Source: Macrosoma leucophasiata (taxonomy: Eukaryota > Arthropoda > Insecta > Lepidoptera > Hedylidae). From it: a stretch of 64,000 nt of DNA. The position numbers were made by a program, and so were the translations under genes. Shown in pieces: positions 11,002-21,482 of this stretch. Every line of letters begins with the position of its first letter. Position 1 is the first letter of the stretch. Under the pieces are notes generated by a model, which did no database searches, was not told the DNA's origin, and was given only the letters and a program-made list of their open reading frames with translations. The DNA lies in NCBI GenBank assembly GCA_036365455.1, contig JAWQUS010000020.1, positions 8,901,001 to 8,965,000 of the forward strand, given 5' to 3'.

Positions 11002-12573
11002 GGAGCAGTTCTAGTCTCAAGAGTAGCATTTATTGTCAGTTACATCCCTGGTTTGCTAATAGGGATAGATTTTAGAATATTGTCATATATTTACATAGCC
11101 TAATTGCAAAATACTTTTTAAATTAAAGAAAAAACGGAAAGAAAAATATCTGTGACCCTAAAGTACTATCAAAAAAAAAACAAGTAGCTCCTGGCTCTAA
11201 CAAGTTAAACATGACAAATTACGAGTGAAATATAAACGACAATACGAACTCCCATTAACATCGTGTCATTTTATTTCGGCCGCAATTTTTCCGAATTTCA
11301 AAATACGCTATTCGTTTCTAAATTGGTAACATGTCTGTTATCGTAAGGGTGAACTCACACGTTTACATGTTTTATTCATCGCCCGCTAGACGGTTCGCTT
11401 TACCTCCTTCGTTACACCCTCGTGTTCTGAATAGCTTTAATTACTTCTGAAATGGGGTTTTTATATAGGTAGTTACTTCGCTTATGCTGGCTTTATTAAA
11501 TTTCGCTTTCTGTTCACATCTGAACCCTGCCTTCTGTCTGGTTCTCTATCCATTGATAAATAAACTTTGTTTAAATTTACTAAAAACGTACTTAGTTTTA
11601 AATTATATAAAAAATTAGGGACATACAATTTTATTCCGTTAGTAACTAATTTTAACTGTACTTTACATAACATCTAAAACAGTAGTATTTATAGTATCTG
11701 AAGTGTCTGGCTTCATACATAGGTATATTATGTCGACGCTGATTTGCAATTGAACAAATTTTCCCATGGTGTTTGTTTTGAATCAAACATTAAAAAATTT
11801 TTAGAACCCTTCAGCCATATATCAAGGGTATCTCTCCGCCAATATTCCTAGCATTATTTATTTTTTTTTTTTAATAAAATGCGAGTAGGTATTTAATATT
11901 TTGATTAAATTTATTTACCAGGGATACCTACTGTCAACTCTGACAATAGATAGCATGCACTTTTGATTTAAATGTTAAATGACTAATTACTCATACAAAA
12001 ACTTGAATATAGAACAAAAAAGGAATGATGTCCAAATTCCCGTCCCGTTTAGCTATGGTTCAAGAGCAATTCCCGGAGGATGAAATCGTGAATTGATTTT
12101 TCGCTACAGCAATTAATATCTCAAAACCTGCATTGCCTTTGAACTTTTTAACGTGCAGCGCAAACCGTTAACAATGGGCACAGGTGTAGGCTATACTTTA
12201 TGCTTTAACTTCGATTCACAATTAGTAGCTATATAGGTACGTAGTGTAATGTGGTTGTAAAACAGAGTGGATCAAACATAGAATTTGTACTGCTTACCTT
12301 TATATTATTCGTGAAGAGAAAGACGTTTATTTCTAAAAGTGAACACAATTGACACCACTATCGAATTCAACACCCTCAAGAACCATGAAAACGACACCCA
12401 TGACGAAAAAGTTGACAACTTCATGCAGCCGCCATCTTGGATAGGTATAACTATATAGGTATTACTCAACTTTGGATGAAATGACTATTAGTATTTACCT
12501 AGGTGGCGACTCCTCCGAATAACAACACCACTTCGAATGAGTCGACGCCTACTATTTGTAAAGAATGACATTT
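11002..12573. other. Noncoding sequence, almost no repeats
   Basis: Only a short tail of SINE family G (AAAGAAAAAACGGAAAGAAA, about 11123-11148) is recognisable. The rest is AT-rich without supported open frames. Confidence 0.45.
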
Positions 12574-12586
12574 CATCCGCGGATAA

Positions 12587-12872
12587 CCCGACCTTATCCC
12601 CGGCCCCGCGAGGCTGATGACATTCCGGTTATCGCCAACCGAATGGAGTAGAGCGAAAGTTGCACCGCCCATAATTGCATATGTCTCATATGTCCCTCCG
12701 CAACGCCCTAAGCCGAGGCACGGACCCGCATGGGTCACCTTTAGGCAGTTGCGCTAACTTTTTTGCTAGGCTGGAGCGCCTTCTGCGCTCGCCGATTGCC
12801 CGGTGAAGTAGACTAGTGCCGTCTCGAGACAGGCCGCCTACATAAAGACCGACCTAAAAAAAAAAAAAAAAA
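12587..12872 (+). mobile_element. Retroposed insertion with poly-A tail and 13-bp target duplication
   Basis: A ~270-bp GC-rich segment ends in about 18 A and is flanked by CATCCGCGGATAA at 12574-12586 and again at 12873-12885. These are the signatures of target-primed reverse transcription. The body looks like the 3' untranslated end of a LINE (5'-truncated), but I cannot name the clade; the minus-strand open frame over it is a shadow. Confidence 0.85.
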
Positions 12873-12885
12873 CATCCGCGGATAA

Positions 12886-13291
12886 GATACATTTGCGCAG
12901 GAATTGTCACCTTAGTCAAAATTTGTAACATTTGACTTAGTTGAAGTTCACACAATGAACTAGTCTGAAAGATAGAATTTATACCTAATTTATGTTTCTT
13001 TTATGCTTTTATTTATTCGATGAAACACGGCGTACTTTAAATGCCTATTGATTACTTATTTATAAAACATAACTGTAAAACTGTTTGAAATATTTAAAAT
13101 AAATAGATATTTTACATAAGCTAACTAGTTCAGTTTAAAAAAGTTAATTAAGCTCAATGTCAAAACTTTAATTACTTTTAACTCTAGGCAACAGTTGAAT
13201 GTTTATGTTTGAAACAGTTTATAAATCTACAGATAAAATATATTATTATGTAGAAGAATACTAATAAACAGATAATAAGGTGATCTATACT
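12886..13291. other. Noncoding sequence, nothing recognised
   Basis: AT-rich sequence with no repeat or gene signature that I can see. Confidence 0.45.
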
Positions 13292-13470
13292 AATATTATA
13301 ACGCTGAAGAGTTTGTTTGTTTGTTTGTTTGAACGTGCTAATCTCAGGAACTACGGGTCCGTTTTGCAAAATTCTTTCAGTGTTAGATAGCCCATTTATC
13401 ATGCTATGACTAATAGGAGTGGGTAGGTAACATTGAAACCGCGCGTAGCCGGTGCGGGCCACTAGTGGAG
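13292..13470 (+). repeat. Family M dispersed repeat
   Basis: TACTAATATTATAACGCTGA, a (GTTT)n tract at about 13310-13331, then CTAATCTCAGGAACTACGGG and TTTCAGTGTTAGATAGCCCA. I recall this sequence type as common in Lepidoptera. Split copy on the minus strand at 2346-2588. Confidence 0.65.
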
Positions 13471-13894
13471 TAATATTCGTATAAAGAAACTTTAATAATG
13501 ACATACCTACTTATAATAAGTACAGTCAAGACACTGTTCGCTAATCCAAAATCAATCAAATATAGCTCTAATTACCATCGCATAAAGGATCCCGTGTCAT
13601 CAATAGGCCAATTCCTTAATAGAACCTCTTAAAAAGCGTTCAAGTGAAATCATTGAGTAAACACGGTAAGTACGGTACCCGACAAAACTTTGATTGAACA
13701 GCTCTTCGAAAAATGTTGTCTATTTATACGATAATAGGAGTTTAAAGAGTTAAAAATAAACTTTTGAAGACGCCAAAATCCTCTTCATTTAAAAGTTTCG
13801 CATCATTCTTTGTTATATGTGCCATGAATTTTGTGTTTATGTAGGTCAATCGTCTTTTAAAAGAAAATCTTTTTAAACTGCTTTAATAATGTTG

Positions 13895-14167
13895 TTTTTT
13901 ATGTAATGGAAATGGCAAACAAGCATGCAGTTCACATTGATGTTAAGTGATGACTGCAGCCTATAGACCACACAAAGACCAAGGCCACTTCCGAGGCCTA
14001 AGGTGTTATGCCTCTGTGCCGGAAATTACAGGGCCGTACATTACCACCTGACCGGAATATGATAGTGCTAAACACTACCATTTAACGGCAAGTATGTTAA
14101 TATAATATGCGATAATGCGGTGGTACCTACGCTCGCGAGCTCCGTCACTGGAGCTCTACTACCAGTA
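13895..14167 (-). repeat. Family A retroposon, full length with 7-bp target duplication
   Basis: Minus-strand copy from TTTTTTATGTAATGG to CTCTACTACCAGTA. AATGTTG stands on both sides (13888-13894 and 14168-14174), fixing the element ends at TTACTGGTGG and the poly-A. Confidence 0.93.
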
Positions 14168-14420
14168 AATGTTGCGTAAGTTTTATAAACGTTTTCGAGA
14201 TATACTTATTACGGATTGAGATTGTGGATACTCTGGCTAAACTTTTTATCAGAAGAAAAAACAGCTTATAAAATACCTTTTTGCTTATAAAGAACCGGAC
14301 ATAATCCCGAAGGATTTTTTTTGGACCATTGATCCCACTCGAGCGTGACGGCCAAATTGACGGCCAATTCGCACAATTTCTATAAATATTCATCAAATAT
14401 AGAATCATTACTTCTGTACT

Positions 14421-14590
14421 AATAAAATAAATACAAAAGCAACTCTGTCTGTCTGTTTGTCGCCCATTCACACCTAAACCACTAGACCGATTTTGATGAA
14501 AGTAGGCACAGAGATAGATTAGGCCATGAGCACAGACTGTGCCTTGAGAAAAGACGTGGGTTACCTTTTATCGTAAAAAAGGCTAAAAGA
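14421..14590 (+). repeat. Family R dispersed repeat
   Basis: AATAAATACAAAAGCAACTC, (TGTC)n, CTAGACCGATTTTGATGAAA and AGGCACAGAGATAGATTAGG. Resembles a repeat very common in Lepidoptera (recollection); a more decayed relative lies at about 29700-29800. Confidence 0.5.
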
Positions 14591-14939
14591 GGTTGAAACC
14601 TTTCAATCGTAAGGAAGTTCGTCACTTTTGAAAATAAAACATGAAACTACATTTAGGCACTTGAGATGCAAATAAATATTGACTCACGCATTTTCGAAAA
14701 TTCGACCGTAATGGGGATGAAAATATATAATAAATACTACCTTTACCGTAGTACGTTTTGCGATAATGTCAATTCAATATTATTTTGTTGAAATAACTCT
14801 GTGTACATTTAGATTTAGCTAAAATAAACATAGTTTTTTTTTAGAACTTTAACTGACTGTGAACCGCGGGTCCGTCGGCGGTCCCGCGAACATCATCGCT
14901 CAAAGAGTGCTACAAAATAAATACAGCCTAATAAATAAA

Positions 14940-15112
14940 CATTGACCCATATGTACTAAAGTACTAGGCAGGACTCACGCCTTGGTAGCATTGTTCAATT
15001 TACCACACTTTCTCATAACATGATAGATAGCGTGGAATCGTCTCACACAAATCAATTTAAAAGTGGAACCGGCTGTTTGCTCTCGATGTTTTCTCTATAT
15101 ATTTGGTTGGAA
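14940..15112 (+). repeat. Family N dispersed repeat, copy 1
   Basis: Shares TACTAAAGTACTAGGCAGGA, CTTGGTAGCA, AAATCAATTTAAAA, GGAACCGGCTGTTTG and a TTTATTGGTTGG-like end with 45990-46205. Class unknown. Confidence 0.6.
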
Positions 15113-15992
15113 ATAAAACAGTCAGGCATTTGTCTAATCGATTCTACTCGTATTTCTTTGTCAATCTCCGAATTTAAATAAATGAGTACATAAATGCACG
15201 ATTTACATAACCGCGGCTTCGCTTTGCAACAGAATTTCAGTCGATTTTCGATTCGCTGTGATAGCGTATAAATTTGAAATGCTTTATTCCATTTAAATTG
15301 CAACGTCAAAGAAAATTAATGTGACAGACAACGCTTCAGTGAACTTAATTTGAAATAGTAAAATTTGCAAGCGCGCCAATTGTGAAGCCGTAGGTACGTG
15401 TATAAAAGTAATGGGTGTCATTAGCGATGGTGAACTCCCCTGCATTATTCATAGTTCGCAGATATTGAAATACGTAAACTGAACTTCACGTTGAACTTAT
15501 TTCATAAAGCCAGGTCAGAGGTGAGGGAAGGGAATTCGTATGGATTGATTTGATATAATTCATTGATTTCCGATAAACATTAACGTGGTTTTTATTAAAA
15601 CTAGCTGACCTCGTAAACTTCGTCTCGCCATAGGAAACTTTTGAATATTTGCTTTAACTTTTCTCCTTGGATGGTATTGGACTGGATGGTAAATAGTGTT
15701 GCCAGGTGTCCCGATTTGCGCAGGACGTCCTGATTAACACTTGATCGAGACGTTAAATGTCCCGATAAATCAATCGTCATCATAACCTCAACCGAAAGAC
15801 GTCCACTGCCAGACAAAAGCCTATCTAAAGATCAATGTTTGGGGCCCGAAGCTTTTGATAAATCAATAAATTAATTAAATTCTTTGGGCTTGCTTTTTTA
15901 CTGTCCCGATTTTTACCCCTGGGTCCTAATTTATTTTACCTACTGTCCTGATTTAAAACAAATAGGACCTAGGAACCCTTATGGTAAATGTA
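15113..15992. other. Noncoding sequence with decayed repeat fragments
   Basis: 15599-15645 resembles the 5' edge of family J (CTAGCTGACC...AACTTCGT). 15775-15830 has a family F motif (AAAGACGTCCACTGCCAGAC) lying inside a segment with repeated TGTCCCGATTT phrases (15700-15980). No gene supported. Confidence 0.4.
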
Positions 15993-16250
15993 CGCGCTCG
16001 CGGGCGTAGGCACCACCGCAATACCTAATATACTTGCCGCTAAATGGTAGTGTTCAGCACTATCGTGTTCCAGTCAGGTGGTAATGTACGGCCCTGTGTT
16101 CCGGCACAGAGGCAAGACACCTTAGGCCTCAGGAATGGTAACGCGTCTGCATTTTGACCCTGGTCTCTGTGTGGGTGTCTATAGGCCACAGTCATCACTT
16201 AACATCAATGTAAAATGCATGGTTGTTTGCCACTTCCATTACATAAAAAA
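15993..16250 (+). repeat. Family A retroposon, member of an inverted duplication
   Basis: Has private variants (GGCCCTGTGTTCCGG lacking 'aatt', TAAAATGCATGGTTG) that recur in the minus-strand copy at 18095-18427, together with ~55 bp of shared flank. Confidence 0.9.
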
Positions 16251-16302
16251 GCTTAAAGGATAATTTAGAAAGTCCAATTTCATTTGGCAGGATACAATAA
16301 CT

Positions 16303-16383
16303 TACGTGTCTATAGGCCACAGTCATCACCTAACATCATTGTGAACTGCATGCTTGTTTGCTACTTCCATTACATTAAAAAAA
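16303..16383 (+). repeat. Family A 3' fragment
   Basis: GTGTCTATAGGCCACAGTCA to CTTCCATTACATTAAAAAAA. Begins about 50 bp after the preceding copy. A further partial echo (TGTGAACTGTATGCTTGTTT) follows at 16385-16430. Confidence 0.8.
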
Positions 16384-16803
16384 TGTGAACTGTATGCTTG
16401 TTTGCTACTTCATGAGTATTCATGACATAAAAACAAATTACAAATAATGCAGCTGCATTGGCATTTTATTATAGAAGATATTCTCTTCACATATCTACGT
16501 TAAAGAACTTATAGTAAGTTATTAGATTTCATATCTTCCTTAAAAACATTGTCGCATGCACAACTATAATTTGAACTGAGCTTTCTGCTCTGACATTATT
16601 TCGTCGTTAACCTAATTCTGACCCTCACACGTTCGTGCGAGTGTTCTAGGCGTGAACTCTGACTTTAATAAACAGACCGTGGCTTAGATACTTGCACTCA
16701 CTCTTATTCAGATATCTGTATGAATCATTACCTAGAATAAGTAAATGTACCTATCGTTTTCAACGAGAGAATTGTACGAGTATTAAGTATATTATACTTA
16801 AAT

Positions 16804-17050
16804 ACAGTGCTCAAAAAATATTGCACATCGAGCCTATGTAAGTGACCATCGGCTAGTTTCGACTTCGTAGAGCGTTATCTCTGCTGCACACTGTCTACGA
16901 AAGCACTGATAGACCGCTTTTGGTGAAAACTTGATCAAAATGGTGGATAAATGTCATATTCGTAAGGTGCGAAAAAGATAACGCTCTACAGAACCAAAAT
17001 AAGCCGAAGTATCATTCCTGATGTCGATGTGCATTATTTCTTGATGGATA
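16804..17050. mobile_element. Family B MITE (Tc1/mariner-like) with TA target duplication
   Basis: Starts TA|CAGTGCTCAAAAAATATTG and ends TTTCTTGATGGATACTG|TA; the ends are imperfect inverted repeats of about 30 bp containing CACATCG/CGATGTG. Interior blocks (TAGAGCGTTATCTCTGCTGC, ATCAAAATGGTGGATAAA) are shared with three other copies. CAGT ends at TA sites fit the Tc1/mariner superfamily. No transposase. Confidence 0.8.
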
Positions 17051-17060
17051 CTGTAATATT

Positions 17061-17360
17061 GTTTTTATGAATGAATGAATGAATTAAGAATGAAGAGGCA
17101 AAGAAGCATACAGTTTACATTTATGGTAAGTCACACTGTATATGCCTATAGGTAAACATTTACATGAAACCAGAGACTTCAATGTAGATGCGTTGCTACT
17201 TCTGAGGCCTAATGTGTTTTGCCTCTGTGCCTGAAATTACAGGGCCGTTTATTACCACCTGACCGGAACACATCAGTGCTGAATACTTCCATTTAGCAGC
17301 AAATAGATTAGATAATGCGGTGGTGCACCCGCGAGCTCTGTTACTGTAGCTCCACCAGTA
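17061..17360 (-). repeat. Family A retroposon, older copy
   Basis: Near full length but diverged; a short (ATGA)n expansion replaces the poly-T/ATGTAATGGA junction. Abuts the family B MITE. Confidence 0.75.
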
Positions 17361-17424
17361 ACAGTTTCACACATTTCCTAACGTATCGCTATAAGTATGT
17401 GTCAAATATGAATTTGATCTTAAG

Positions 17425-17612
17425 CCAGTGTATGGCCCTGTCATAGCTATTATCTACAGTACGTAACTACGTAACAACTTAGGTCTCAGGGATAGCAACG
17501 CATCTGTATTTTGACTTCTGGTTTTTATGTAGAAGACTATAGGCTGCAGTCATCACTTAACATCAATGTGAGCTGTACATTTGTTTGCAGCCATTCTTAC
17601 ATTTAAAAAAAA
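17425..17612 (+). repeat. Family A, second subfamily, 5'-truncated
   Basis: Has the subfamily wording GGCCCTGTCATAGCTATTAT and AACAACTTAGGTCTCAGGG instead of CCTGTAATTTCCGGC...ACACCTTAGGCC. Ends ATTTAAAAAAAAG. Confidence 0.75.
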
Positions 17613-18040
17613 GTTTTGCACACGAACGCCATTTACTGAAATCAAACACCTATAATCTTGTTTAATAACCTAACTTAATAAGAAAACTTGTAAAAGGACA
17701 ACTCTTCAGGTGGTTTTCTACATCATGTACTCGTACAATGCAATCTCAGATGAAACCGTTTTACCGTAGTTTTGCCGTTGACGCCATCTATCTTGATACA
17801 ACGCACGTTATTTTGTTAAAGAATTCCATAAGGATAATAGCGATTTTCCCCGAAAAAGGCATTCAAATCAACTAGAGCGGATCAACAATCCATCCTTACT
17901 ATCATCCAATGGGATCGGAACGATTTTTTACTATTGTAACTTTGGGATACGTGCGAACGGTTGATATCAACAAGTGTGAAGACATAAATCCGTCCTTTTT
18001 TTCCCGAAATGATGCTATACGCGGCTTTGAGATGCCGAGA
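17613..18040. other. Noncoding sequence, nothing recognised
   Basis: Lies between the arms of the inverted duplication; no open frame or repeat identified. Confidence 0.4.
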
Positions 18041-18094
18041 CGTAAGTTATTGTATCCTGCCAAATGAAATTGGACTTTCTAAATTATCTTTTAA

Positions 18095-18427
18095 GCTTTT
18101 TTTATGTAATGGAAGTGGCAAACAACCATGCATTTTACATTGATGTTAAGTGATGACTGCGGCCTATAGACACCCACACAGAGACCAGGGTCAAAATGCA
18201 GATGCGTTACCACTCCTGAGGCCTAAGGTGTTTTGCCTCTGTGCCGGAACACAGGGCCGTACATTACCAACTGACCGGAACACGATAGTGCTGAACACTA
18301 CCATTTAGCGGCAAGTATATTAGGTAATGCGGTGGTGCCCACGCCCGCGAGCTCCGTCACTGGAGCTCTACTAGTACGGTGGTGCCTACGCTCGTGAGCT
18401 CCGTCACTGGAGCTCTACCACCAGTAA
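18095..18427 (-). repeat. Family A retroposon with duplicated 5' end
   Basis: Full-length minus-strand copy whose 5' terminal ~45 bp (GGTGGTGCC...CTGGAGCTCTAC) occurs twice in tandem (about 18330-18372 and 18375-18420). Inverted partner of 15993-16250. Confidence 0.9.
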
Positions 18428-18446
18428 TAGTAATAAATGAAATGCA

Positions 18447-18470
18447 ACGTTATTCTTACAAGAATAACGT
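18447..18470. repeat. 11-bp perfect palindrome
   Basis: ACGTTATTCTT and AAGAATAACGT separated by AC, in otherwise unremarkable AT-rich DNA. Confidence 0.7.
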
Positions 18471-18564
18471 GACAATTTATCTCAATCGTTCTATATGAAA
18501 TGTCACATTATTCTTGTAAAGAGGCGATATATGGGTATTCTTTCATATACTGTCCTTTATTTTT

Positions 18565-18779
18565 TAGGTAGTGTTCAGCACTATCGTGTTCCAGTCAGGT
18601 GGTAATGTACGTCCCTGTAATTTCCGGCACAGAGGCATAACTCCTATACACACTTTAGGCCTCAGGAGTGGTAACGCATCTGCATTTTGATCTTGGTCTT
18701 TGTGTGGGTGTTTATAGGCTGCAGTCATCACTTTACATTAATGTGAACTGCATGTTTGTTTGCTTATATAAAAAAAAAA
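18565..18779 (+). repeat. Family A retroposon, 5'-truncated, between 39-bp direct repeats
   Basis: From TAGGTAGTGTTCAGCACTAT to TATATAAAAAAAAA. Similar 39-bp segments ending CTTGTAAAGAGGCGATATAT lie at 18493-18531 and 18794-18832, longer than a normal target duplication. Confidence 0.85.
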
Positions 18780-19347
18780 TAAAGACCGATTTAGATGAAA
18801 TGTCATGTAATTCTTGTAAAGAGGCGATATATTTTTACATTAAACATATTAGTACTTTAATGATCCTTTCATGGAGTGCTGACCTTAAAAAATGTTTTTG
18901 GAAAAAAAAAACAGATTCAATTACACTAGCAAACCCATCGTAAATTGAATGTAGATATATTAAAGTACATATATAAAATTTGACCGTGTAAATATTAATA
19001 TTAGCATATTTCCATTTTCAGGACGAAATTACTTGGAATATGAAATATTGATGAGATTCGTAGAATTCATAATTTGTCTCGTACCAGATGTAACATTTTA
19101 TTTATGAACGTTTAAAATGTTTAATAAACAGAATATCAATGTAATTTCCATAATAAATAAAAGACTGAATAGGGTGCTAAATAGAGAAAAAATATTTTTT
19201 TTTCTGGTTTCGTTTTAGTAATTCATTTTTTTTACAATCTGAAGTTGTCTATCCTGAAAGTGATTAAAAACCGAGATGTAGGTAACAACGTCATTTTAAC
19301 TTTAAAATATTGTTTATATGCAATTTTATTTGTTACCTTTTTCTTAC

Positions 19348-19546
19348 TTGACGACCCGATTGGTCGAGCAGTGTGAGGCGACCGCTTGACTCGAAGAGTT
19401 CGATCCCTGCACCGGGACAAATATTTGTATGGCCTACAGATGATATTTGTTTCGGGTCGGGTGTTTGTGTATGTGTTGCTAGAGTACAACGGCACCAACG
19501 ACACAGGTTTAAACCTTATGTGTGGCTGTGATTATAAGCGTATTTT
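19348..19546 (+). mobile_element. SINE family H (tRNA-derived)
   Basis: tRNA-like head GACGACCCGATTGGTCGAGC with a box B-like GAGTTCGATCCCTGC, then GGGACAAATATTTGTATG, TTTGTTTCGGGTCGGGTGTT and CAACGGCACCAACGACACAG. Better-preserved minus-strand copy at 55395-55592. Confidence 0.85.
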
Positions 19547-19990
19547 TTAATTAAGTAGGTAGTTACCCAAATGAATCACGGATGTCACAAAATGTAAAAA
19601 TATCATAGGAATACGTATAGTAGGTACGTATCCTTAGCTTAGAGAGAATATGCTATTTTCCCAAAGAAATTGGTTGAAAAATCCCGTCTTATATAGGCTA
19701 GATTGAATAGGATTTCAAACAATTGCACGCTAAAGTCAGAACTAAGCATTAGTGGTGGAGCAACAAATATTACCATTGGCCGGTCTCGAGCTATCGTCCA
19801 AGGACACTCACATTTTCGGCTTTATTCACTAATCCGCTATCTAGCGAGGAGCCTTTTCTCTCGCCGAAATGGGAATATGCTGTAACAGACACACATGTTT
19901 CAATTTATGTATACGACAGGAACGACAGACCCATATATTTAATTTACAAAAATTAAAAGTTAGGTCCATTCGTACTACGAAATAAACTTT
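19547..19990. other. Noncoding sequence, nothing recognised
   Basis: A 60-codon plus frame at 19703-19885 shows no recognisable motif. Confidence 0.4.
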
Positions 19991-19995
19991 TATAT

Positions 19996-20275
19996 CTTAC
20001 TAGCTGACCCGGCAAACTTCGTATTGCCTCAGAATGAAATAATGTTGAAACCTTTGACACATTATTTCATTATACGGACTATTTGTATGGGAAAATGAAA
20101 TTGTGGTTTTTACTATTTCCCTTCAATTTCTTAATATTTTCTTACCTTTTAAACCTTCCCTGAACTTCCAAAAATCATTCAAAACCAAAATTAGCAAAAT
20201 GGGTAGAGCCGTTCTCGAGTTTTAGCGAGACTAACAAACATCAATTGATTTTTATATATATAATACCTAGATAGG
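19996..20275 (+). repeat. Family J dispersed repeat
   Basis: TTACTAGCTGACCCGGCAAA, CTTCGTATTGCCT, AAACCTTCCCTGAACTTCC, GGGTAGAGCCGTTCTCGAGT and TTTTAGCGAGACTAACAAAC. I recall this as a common lepidopteran repeat; no protein. Confidence 0.6.
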
Positions 20276-20279
20276 GGTA

Positions 20280-20595
20280 TACAAATAAATGAAATTGGAG
20301 TGTCTGTTTGCTATATAAAAATAACCGCTTTTTACTAAATGCATATGTATGTATACATGGAACATACCAAAACAACATTTTTTTACAATTTTTGCCTGTC
20401 TGTATGTCTGTCTGTTTAGCGGGGCTAAGCTTGGGAACGGCTGGACTAATTTTTACGGAACTTTCACTGGCAGATAGCTTATGCAATAAGGAGTAACTTT
20501 AGCTACTTTTATAATAGCTGCGCCCACGACTTCGTTCGGGTAAATACTGAAAAATCATAAATTCTCACGCGGTCAAAGTCGCGGACTCAGCTAGT
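20280..20595 (+). repeat. Dispersed repeat of the 'tgtctgtctgtt...ggaacggctgga' type
   Basis: (TGTC)n at about 20395-20416, GGGAACGGCTGGACTAAT, GGAACTTTCACTGGCAGATA and ATAAGGAGTAACTTTAGCTA. Directly follows family J. Class not determined. Confidence 0.5.
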
Positions 20596-20838
20596 TGACA
20601 ATAAAACAGTCTCGGCAAAGACAGTTCCTCAGAGAAATCTTTATTCTTTGTGCCAGAATTGAAAATATTTTCCTTTTATCGTGAGTTATAATGATGAGGA
20701 AATATAAGAATATTTTATTTAAATAATGGAAGTTCAATTGTTACCAAACCTTGTTCGAGTTATCTTTATTACATAGGAAATTGTATTTAGAGGTTATTTA
20801 AATGAATAGAATTCTTGGAAGTAAATTCCGCGTCTGAG

Positions 20839-21096
20839 TTTTTTATTAAAGGGGGGCAAACAAGCATACAGTTCACATTGATGTTAAGCGATGACTACAG
20901 CCTATAGGCACTTACACAAAGACCAGAGGTCAAAATTCAGAGACCTTAAGTTGTTTAGTCTCTGTGATAGTTATTACGGGGCCATATATTACCATGTAAC
21001 CGAAACACGATAGTGCTGAACACTACCATTTGGTGGCAGGTAGATTAGGTAATGCGGTGGTGCCTACGCACTCGAGCACACACTGAAACTCTATCA
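20839..21096 (-). repeat. Family A, second subfamily
   Basis: Minus-strand copy carrying the subfamily phrase GATAGTTATTACGGGGCCAT; about 250 bp. Confidence 0.8.
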
Positions 21097-21130
21097 AAGA
21101 TGAAAAGATCATATCACGAAGACTTTTCCT

Positions 21131-21482
21131 ATAATAATGGCGACACTTGATACGTCCCACTGCTAGGCACGAGTCTCTCCCCTTCTTGGGAGGAGGCCTG
21201 GAGCTTACTCCACCACACTGCTCCAATGCGGGTTGGTGGAGATAAGGGTTAGTAGCCAATCCACTGTCGTATGTTTACAAACCGCCAATAAGGCCTCCGA
21301 CAAGGTTTAACGTTTGCTATCTATCGATAAGACCGATGACTTAATGTGTCCTCCGAAGCAGGGAAACGCGCATTTTAATTTGCGACTTACGGTCACCCAT
21401 CACACACCCGACCGCGCCCATATCGCTTAACCGAGTAGATCGTTTCCGATCTCCACCAGCCGCGGGGCCATGCGGGCTTTCG
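21131..21482 (+). repeat. Family E dispersed repeat, near full length
   Basis: From ATGGCGACACTTGATACGTC through CTCCACCACACTGCTCCAA and ACACACCCGACCGCGCCC to CCAGCCGCGGGGCCATGCG. Ends about 600 bp before ASPP exon 22086. Confidence 0.85.

Noticed and set aside
12499..12738. 79-codon minus-strand frame
   Set aside because: Lies largely inside the retroposed GC-rich insertion and crosses its target duplication; no motif.
15993..18345. Large transposon bounded by inverted family A copies
   Set aside because: The interior contains only other repeats and noncoding sequence, with no transposase and no target duplication at the outer edges; inverted duplication is simpler.
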